A stretch of DNA of 10,134 nucleotides. Origin: Discostella pseudostelligera. Taxonomy: Eukaryota > Bacillariophyta > Thalassiosirophyceae > Thalassiosirales > Thalassiosiraceae. The notes under the pieces were generated by a model. The model did not search any database and was not told the origin of the DNA. It saw only the letters and a list, made by a program, of their open reading frames with translations. A program made the translations under genes and the position numbers. This document shows positions 5,834 to 10,134 of the stretch, in pieces. The stretch's first letter is position 1; every line of letters begins with the position of its first letter. The stretch lies in the NCBI GenBank assembly GCA_036940085.1, contig JALLBK010001186.1, positions 1 through 10,134 of the forward strand, given 5' to 3'.

Positions 5834-8676
5834 ATGGTACTAACCCATCTCCGCCAAGCCGCCGAGGCAGCCGTCGACGATCTTCAAGCCCGTGCCGCTC
5901 AGAATGAAATCCTCTCCAAAATTTTTCATCGCGATTCCAGTAATGCTCGCATGCTCTGGGGACTACTTCACATTAAAATTATCAAATGTGTAGGATTGCG
6001 CAATACCGACCGAGTCGCCGGGCTCGTCTCCACCTTCACCAAGGGCCGTATCGACAAGAGCGACCCATACGTCGAGGCATATCTTGATGAATACCGTCTC
6101 TTGAAAACACGTGTCATTGATGACAATTTAGACCCTGTATTCGAGGAAGAATTCCACTGTCCCGTGGCGCATATTGGTGAGACTATCACCTTTCGTGTTA
6201 AAGACAAGGACGTAATCAAAGATGAAAGTCTTGGGGAGTATACTTTATCTGTATCCGATCTCGTTCAGACGGTGACGGAAAGTGATATTCATGAGAATCC
6301 ACAGGACAAATTAGTTCCGGGTGATTTAAAGCGTGTGGGCTTGCACAAGGTAGTCTATCTCTCCTCGCATCCCAAGAAGAAGGAGAAGTATGGCACGCTT
6401 GAATTCATGATTGAATTCATTCCCACTCGTTTATTGCCCAAGTCACCCGAGGTGCCAGGCATATACTTTGCCACTACACATGGGAATGATGTCAAATTGT
6501 ACATGAATGCCGATGATGATGGTTCCGCACCCATTGTAAAATATGGTGGGATACATAATGATGAGAAGGTATGGACTCCTCCGCGACTATGGCGGGATAT
6601 CTATGATGCTATTTGCAATGCCAAGCATTTCATCTATGTGGCCGGGTGGAGTGTCGACACGGATCAATATCTATTGCGTGGAAAAGAGTTGGATGAGGCA
6701 TTGGGCCATGGGAAATATAATCCCCAGATTGGCGAATTACTAAAGATGAAATCAGATGAGGGTGTGATTGTCAATTTGATGCAATGGGATGATTATTCAT
6801 CCAATTTTGCCTTTCCGGGGATGATGAAGACTTATGATGAGAAGACTCGTAATTTCTTTCGTAATACCAAGGTGAATTCACGGTTTATGCATATGGTTGG
6901 TGGGGAGACGAATACGGTTCTTGAGGGTCAGAATAAGAAGATGGCATTTACGCATCATCAAAAGTTTATTATTATGGATGCACCCAAGACCGATGGAAGT
7001 GGTGGATGTGAGCTGTTTGCTTTTATTGGTGGGATTGATCTTACCGAGGGACGTTGGGATAATCGACAGGTACGACACCGCGAATGTGTGCTGTTAGATG
7101 GTGCTTCTATTTTCAATATTATGTTGATTTTGTCTGCCAACTCTCAATGATATCGAATGTTGCTCATGGTCATTTTTCTGCTTCCTCCCAACAGCATCCT
7201 CTCTTTCGTACTCTCCAAAGCCTACACAAGGGTGACACCTACGGCAAATGTTTCAAAGTCAATTATACGGAACACGGCCCTCGTCAGCCCTGGCACGACA
7301 TTCACAGTGCAGTGCGTGGTCCCGAAGCCCTCCACTTGGTGAAAGCATTCGAAGAACGGTGGGCGAAGCAAGCCGATGCTGGAGAACTGGTGAATCTCAA
7401 TCGTCTTGGACTTGATAATGCAATGTCGCTTTCGAATGCAGGCGGATGGTGTGCACAACTTTCGCGATCGATTGATTCACGGGTCAATACATTTGATCCA
7501 TCTGTAAAGGAACTACAGTCTGAGAAGTTTATCTGCGACGGCCTTGTTCAATGGTCGGATGTGGATGATTCGAATGCCACATCATCGAAGCGGTTTGAAA
7601 GTGCTACATTCAGTGATATTACATTCGGTCGATGTCTGGATTTGAAGAAGGGTCGGCTCGTGGACAACAGTATCCATATGACCAACATTCACCACATTCG
7701 CCGTGCGAAGCATTTCATATATATTGAGAGTCAATACTTCATGGGCTCATCGTTCATGTGGTCGAACGATCGGCGTGTAAAATGCGGGAATATGATTGCG
7801 GCAGAGGTGCGTTCAGTGTGTGGAAAATCGATCATTACCAAACCACTTCTCCATCTAAATATTGTTCTCTTTTACTTTGCTTAGATTGCCCTCAAGATAT
7901 GCGAGAAGGTCGCAGCAAGGGAGCCATTTGCTGTCTACATTTTGTTACCAATGTGGATGGAAGGGATTCCAGCAGCCGGAGCAACGCAAGGATTATTATA
8001 TTGGCAGAGAGTTACAATTGAAGCCATGTACCAACAGGTGCAGGAGGCGCTAAACGCACGGATGGCGAACTCGTCCGATTATGGGTTGCAGGTTTCGGAC
8101 TATCTCAACATTTATTGCTTGGGTACTCGGGAGACATCCGCTGGAAGCCAGACTGTCAAAGCTTCCGAAACGGAAGATGAAATAGTTCTCAACAAAACAC
8201 GCCGTCATCAGATTTATATTCACTCAAAGATGATGATTGTCGACGATGATGTCGTTGAGATTGGGACGGCCAACATCAATCAGCGCTCTATGGACGGATG
8301 TCGCGATTCGGAGATCATGATGACTGCATGGCAACCTGATCATTTAGCCACTAAGGAATTGACCCCGAATGGTGACGTTCATGCATACAGGATGCATATT
8401 TGGGCATCTATCACTGGTCAGATTCACGAAGTATTTCGTTACCCAAGCAGTCCTGACTGCGTGCAGCTTATGAACAAAATTGCCTTCGACAACTGGGAGA
8501 AATTCAATGGCGATGACACTGTAGATATGACATCTCATCTACTACCTTTCCCGCTTCAGTTCGATGGGAGCAAGATCCAACCAGTAAAGGGTCTGGTCGA
8601 CGGAAATTTCCCTGACACCAAAGCCAGTGTTCTCGGGAAGAAATCTATGATTCTACCTGAGATCTTCCTCACCTAA
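5834..8676 (+). CDS. C2-domain phospholipase D (plant type), three exons, 879 residues
   Basis: Exons are 5834-7069, 7195-7806 and 7885-8676; both introns are GT-AG and phase 0. The start has A at -3 and G at +4. The enzyme hydrolyses phosphatidylcholine and similar lipids to phosphatidic acid and the head group. A C2 domain (about residues 43-145) carries acidic calcium-site candidates in KSDPY, DDNLDP and KDKDVIKDE. Two catalytic HKD motifs are intact: HQKFIIMD at 375-382 (H375, K377, D382) and HSKMMIVD at 729-736 (H729, K731, D736). The second is followed by IGTANINQRSMDG. Also present are the GWS motif, GGIDLTEGRWDN, GPRQPWHDIH, IYIESQYFMGSS (587-598) and a C terminus with FPDTKASVLGKKS..LP. 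Every landmark and the length fit plant-type C2-PLDs (about 800-850 residues) with a somewhat longer N terminus. No signal peptide or membrane helix is seen, so calcium-dependent recruitment to membranes is expected. Confidence 0.95.
7070..7194 (+). other. Phospholipase D intron 1 (125 bp)
   Basis: The donor is CAG|GTACGA (7070) and the acceptor is a pyrimidine-rich stretch ending CCCAACAG (7194). Splicing joins RWDNRQ to HPLFRTL, which matches the family. Retention reads into a TGA at 7148-7150 and would give a 438-residue product with only the first HKD motif. Confidence 0.93.
7807..7884 (+). other. Phospholipase D intron 2 (78 bp)
   Basis: The donor is GAG|GTGCGT (7807) and the acceptor is TTTACTTTGCTTAG (7884). 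Splicing joins NMIAAE to IALKICEKV, which matches the family between the ExQYF and second HKD motifs. The terminal TAG is an in-frame stop if the intron is retained. Confidence 0.93.
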
Positions 8677-8883
8677 GCCTATGTCGCTTACATTCTGTGC
8701 ACATTGAGCGGTGAATAATTGTGTGCCTATCACCGTGTTGCACGTTGAATTGATTATCTGGGTAGAATGAAAAGTGTACATGCATCATCAAGAATCTACA
8801 TGTGTAGTGATCAACGAGCATCTAACGATTTTTTATTAGTAGCTGTAATGACGCTTCGATAATCCGCACTCCAAGTCTCCGCA
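8677..8883. other. Convergent 3' region between phospholipase D and the tentative small gene
   Basis: These 207 bp hold no supportable coding frame. A TTTTTTATTAG run lies near 8829-8839, and a weak inverted repeat CTACA-TG-TGTAG lies at 8796-8807. The stretch is probably 3' untranslated sequence; no clear polyadenylation signal was identified. Confidence 0.4.
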
Positions 8884-9307
8884 TCAATCGTCGTTGTTGT
8901 CTTCCCGTAGCGCATGCTCCAAGATGAGCGACGGATGTAGCTCATACGAGACTCTTGTTTGACGATGCATTGACGCATGAGTATATGACTCTTCTATCGA
9001 CTCTCTTTTTAATGGGTTTACGATTCTGTGATCTTGAAGTAGCTCAGCCATTCGACTCTTCCGATTCGAGTAATATGAAAATGCATCGACTTTTTTCTTG
9101 GCCATGGTGCGACACATACTGTTGCTTCATTTCGAGGAATATCGCCATAAAAACCACATGGGACGTCGCCCATATTTCATAGAAGAGACCGACCTCCTCG
9201 GATTGATTATTGACCCACCAACCACGCCAGTATGATCCGGCGGCTTTGCCACCATGGTGATGCCGAATTTGCCGCCCGAATCTGGCGGTGGCAAACTCAA
9301 ATCTCAT
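8884..9307 (-). CDS. Tentative small two-exon gene, 109 residues, unknown function
   Basis: Two minus-strand frames can be joined by a 94-bp intron (9119-9026) with a consensus donor GTATGT and an acceptor ending CACAG. The junction keeps frame (phase 2), giving exons 9307-9120 and 9025-8884. The product starts with a basic, acid-poor segment (residues 1-30) that could be a mitochondrial targeting sequence. It has a hydrophobic stretch (about 42-59) and an acidic C terminus ending DNNDD. Support comes from the intron length, which matches the CEP131 intron of 95 bp, and from the window's pattern of divergent pairs: it would sit 432 bp from the Rab start, much like the 423-bp FAM177-PLD gap. 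Against it, the start context and acceptor tract are weak and no family is recognised. An overlapping minus frame with a better ATG context (near 9256, caccATGG) stops after 42 codons. Confidence 0.28.
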
Positions 9308-9323
9308 CGATTTAGCGAGAGCG

Positions 9324-9335
9324 TCTCTCGAGAGA
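9324..9335. promoter_or_regulatory. Palindrome TCTCTCGAGAGA
   Basis: This perfect 12-bp palindrome belongs to the same CTCT/AGAG class as the one upstream of phospholipase D. Fifteen bases downstream lies the E2F-like site. Confidence 0.4.
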
Positions 9336-9350
9336 GTCTATCTAGAGCTC

Positions 9351-9361
9351 TTCCCGCCAAA
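9351..9361 (+). promoter_or_regulatory. E2F/DP-like site TTCCCGCCAAA
   Basis: The 11-mer matches the classical E2F/DP consensus (TTTSSCGC / TTCCCGCCAA type). It sits 379 bp before the Rab start and 44 bp before the start of the tentative minus gene. A match of this length can occur by chance. Confidence 0.3.
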
Positions 9362-9434
9362 TTAGGGCGTAAACTCGTACAGGTAGATACAGATGATAGA
9401 TGAAGATGATTGCCCTTACGATACACTACTTCAT

Positions 9435-9458
9435 TCTCTCAGAGAGAGGAGTACTCCT
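9435..9458. promoter_or_regulatory. Overlapping palindromes TCTCTC-A-GAGAGA and AGGAGTACTCCT
   Basis: The first inverted repeat (9435-9447) and the second, a perfect 12-bp palindrome (9447-9458), share one base. This arrangement is like the back-to-back pair at 5591-5617. AGGAGTAC also occurs at 5544-5551. Confidence 0.45.
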
Positions 9459-9739
9459 AGTTATTTTCTACGATACGGTATGTCTCTACCTACTTGCTTC
9501 TTCTACTCCTAGCGAATAGCGAATGCAGCCCGCCCATCGCTCGCCATCCAGCACATGCCACATTCAGGCGCCGGCGCATAATAATTTCGTAGATAATATT
9601 GAGGGCAGTCATAGTGGTTCGCAGACACAAGAGTAGTAATAATAACCACCTACTCCAATCTCTTCTAGTAAAGCAAGCCCCATCGAAATCTCTCTTTTCC
9701 ATTAACTATATTGTTGGTAGCGACGATTAACCAAACGCC

Positions 9740-10134
9740 ATGACCCAAGCAGCCCCCTACGACATGCAGTGCAAGCTGCTCATGATCGGCGACTCCGGCG
9801 TCGGCAAAACTTGCTTGCTTCTCCGATACGCCAACGACTCCTTCTCTCCCACCTTCATCACCACCATCGGGATAGACTTTAAAATTAAGAATGTCGAGGT
9901 GGACGGCAAACGAATCAAATTGCAAATTTGGGATACGGCGGGCCAAGAACGTTTCCGTACCATTACCACGTCGTATTTCCGCGGCGCGCAGGGCATCCTC
10001 CTGGTCTATGACGTCACCGATCGTCGATCATTCGAATCTATTCGCAATTGGATATCCCAAATTCAACAGCATGCCGATGTACATGTGAATAAAATCCTCG
10101 TGGGGAACAAGTGCGATATGCTCGATGAGAAGGT
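9740..10134 (+). CDS. Rab8/Rab10-type small GTPase, 5' part only (131 residues)
   Basis: This Rab-family GTPase would cycle on membranes to direct vesicle transport. Visible are the P-loop GDSGVGKT (17-24), switch I with [11 protein letters not shown] (39-49; T42 is the magnesium-site threonine), WDTAGQE (64-70), the switch II segment [16 protein letters not shown], and the guanine-specificity motif NKCD (123-126). The run [31 protein letters not shown], followed by a conserved NW and HA step, is typical of the Rab8/Rab10/Sec4 group, which acts from Golgi to plasma membrane and in cilium membrane delivery. Rab1 is the nearest alternative. The A/SAK motif and the C-terminal prenylation cysteines lie past the window edge; the full protein should be about 200-215 residues. 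The window ends AAG-GT, which may be a codon or a splice donor. Confidence 0.95.
   Translation, partial: MTQAAPYDMQCKLLMIGDSGVGKTCLLLRYANDSFSPTFITTIGIDFKIKNVEVDGKRIKLQIWDTAGQERFRTITTSYFRGAQGILLVYDVTDRRSFESIRNWISQIQQHADVHVNKILVGNKCDMLDEK

Larger units (their letters stand above)
9308..9739. promoter_or_regulatory. Upstream region of the Rab gene, possibly a divergent promoter
   Basis: No supportable gene lies in these 432 bp. They contain CTCT/AGAG palindromes (9324-9335 and 9435-9447), a 12-bp palindrome (9447-9458), an E2F-like TTCCCGCCAAA (9351-9361), the 11-mer ATTTTCTACGA (9463-9473) shared with the FAM177-PLD promoter, and two copies of TACTCCTAG (9452-9460 and 9504-9512). Confidence 0.45.

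Noticed and set aside
8677..9182. Plus-strand 75-codon frame at 8955-9182 as a real gene
   Set aside because: The product shows no family features, and the frame is antisense to the slightly better supported minus-strand spliced model.
9490..9946. Minus-strand frames of 70, 93 and 79 codons
   Set aside because: They overlap the Rab promoter and are antisense to the Rab coding sequence. No domain features are visible.
1..10134. tRNA, rRNA, CRISPR arrays, transposons, viral genes
   Set aside because: No cloverleaf, rRNA core, spaced repeat array, transposase, reverse transcriptase or capsid-like frame was found on either strand by eye.

Overview
The window looks like gene-dense nuclear DNA from a unicellular eukaryote, most likely a stramenopile alga and possibly a centric diatom. 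The evidence is spliceosomal GT-AG introns of 56 to 125 bp with in-frame stops, short intergenic gaps, a plant-type C2 phospholipase D, a Rab GTPase, and an apparent CEP131-type basal body protein, which points to a lineage that can build a flagellum. The lineage call is inference. No bacterial, viral or transposon genes were seen.

Layout: genes alternate as divergent pairs separated by convergent 3' ends. (1) A CEP131-like coiled-coil gene runs leftward from 1888 past the left edge in three exons. It is divergent from an ankyrin-repeat gene at 2056-4774. That gene is one reading frame once a 72-bp duplicated contig end around a single N at 4004 is discounted. (2) A FAM177-like gene (5410-4814, minus) ends 39 bp from the ankyrin gene and is divergent from a three-exon phospholipase D (5834-8676, plus). 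(3) A tentative small two-exon gene (9307-8884, minus) is divergent from a Rab8/Rab10-type GTPase that starts at 9740 and is cut by the right edge. A short CP12-like plus-strand frame at the left edge may be the end of another gene convergent with CEP131.

The most unusual object is the ankyrin protein. Between its two ankyrin blocks lies a coiled coil, a globular segment and a second coiled coil, which reads like the stalk and microtubule-binding domain of a dynein heavy chain, with no AAA motor. It shares a 167-bp divergent promoter with the CEP131-like gene, so the pair may serve centriole, basal body or microtubule functions. The rest of the window (FAM177-like, phospholipase D, Rab8-like) concerns Golgi, membrane traffic and lipid signalling. 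The two larger divergent promoters share an 11-mer, an AGGAGTAC element and CTCT/AGAG palindromes.
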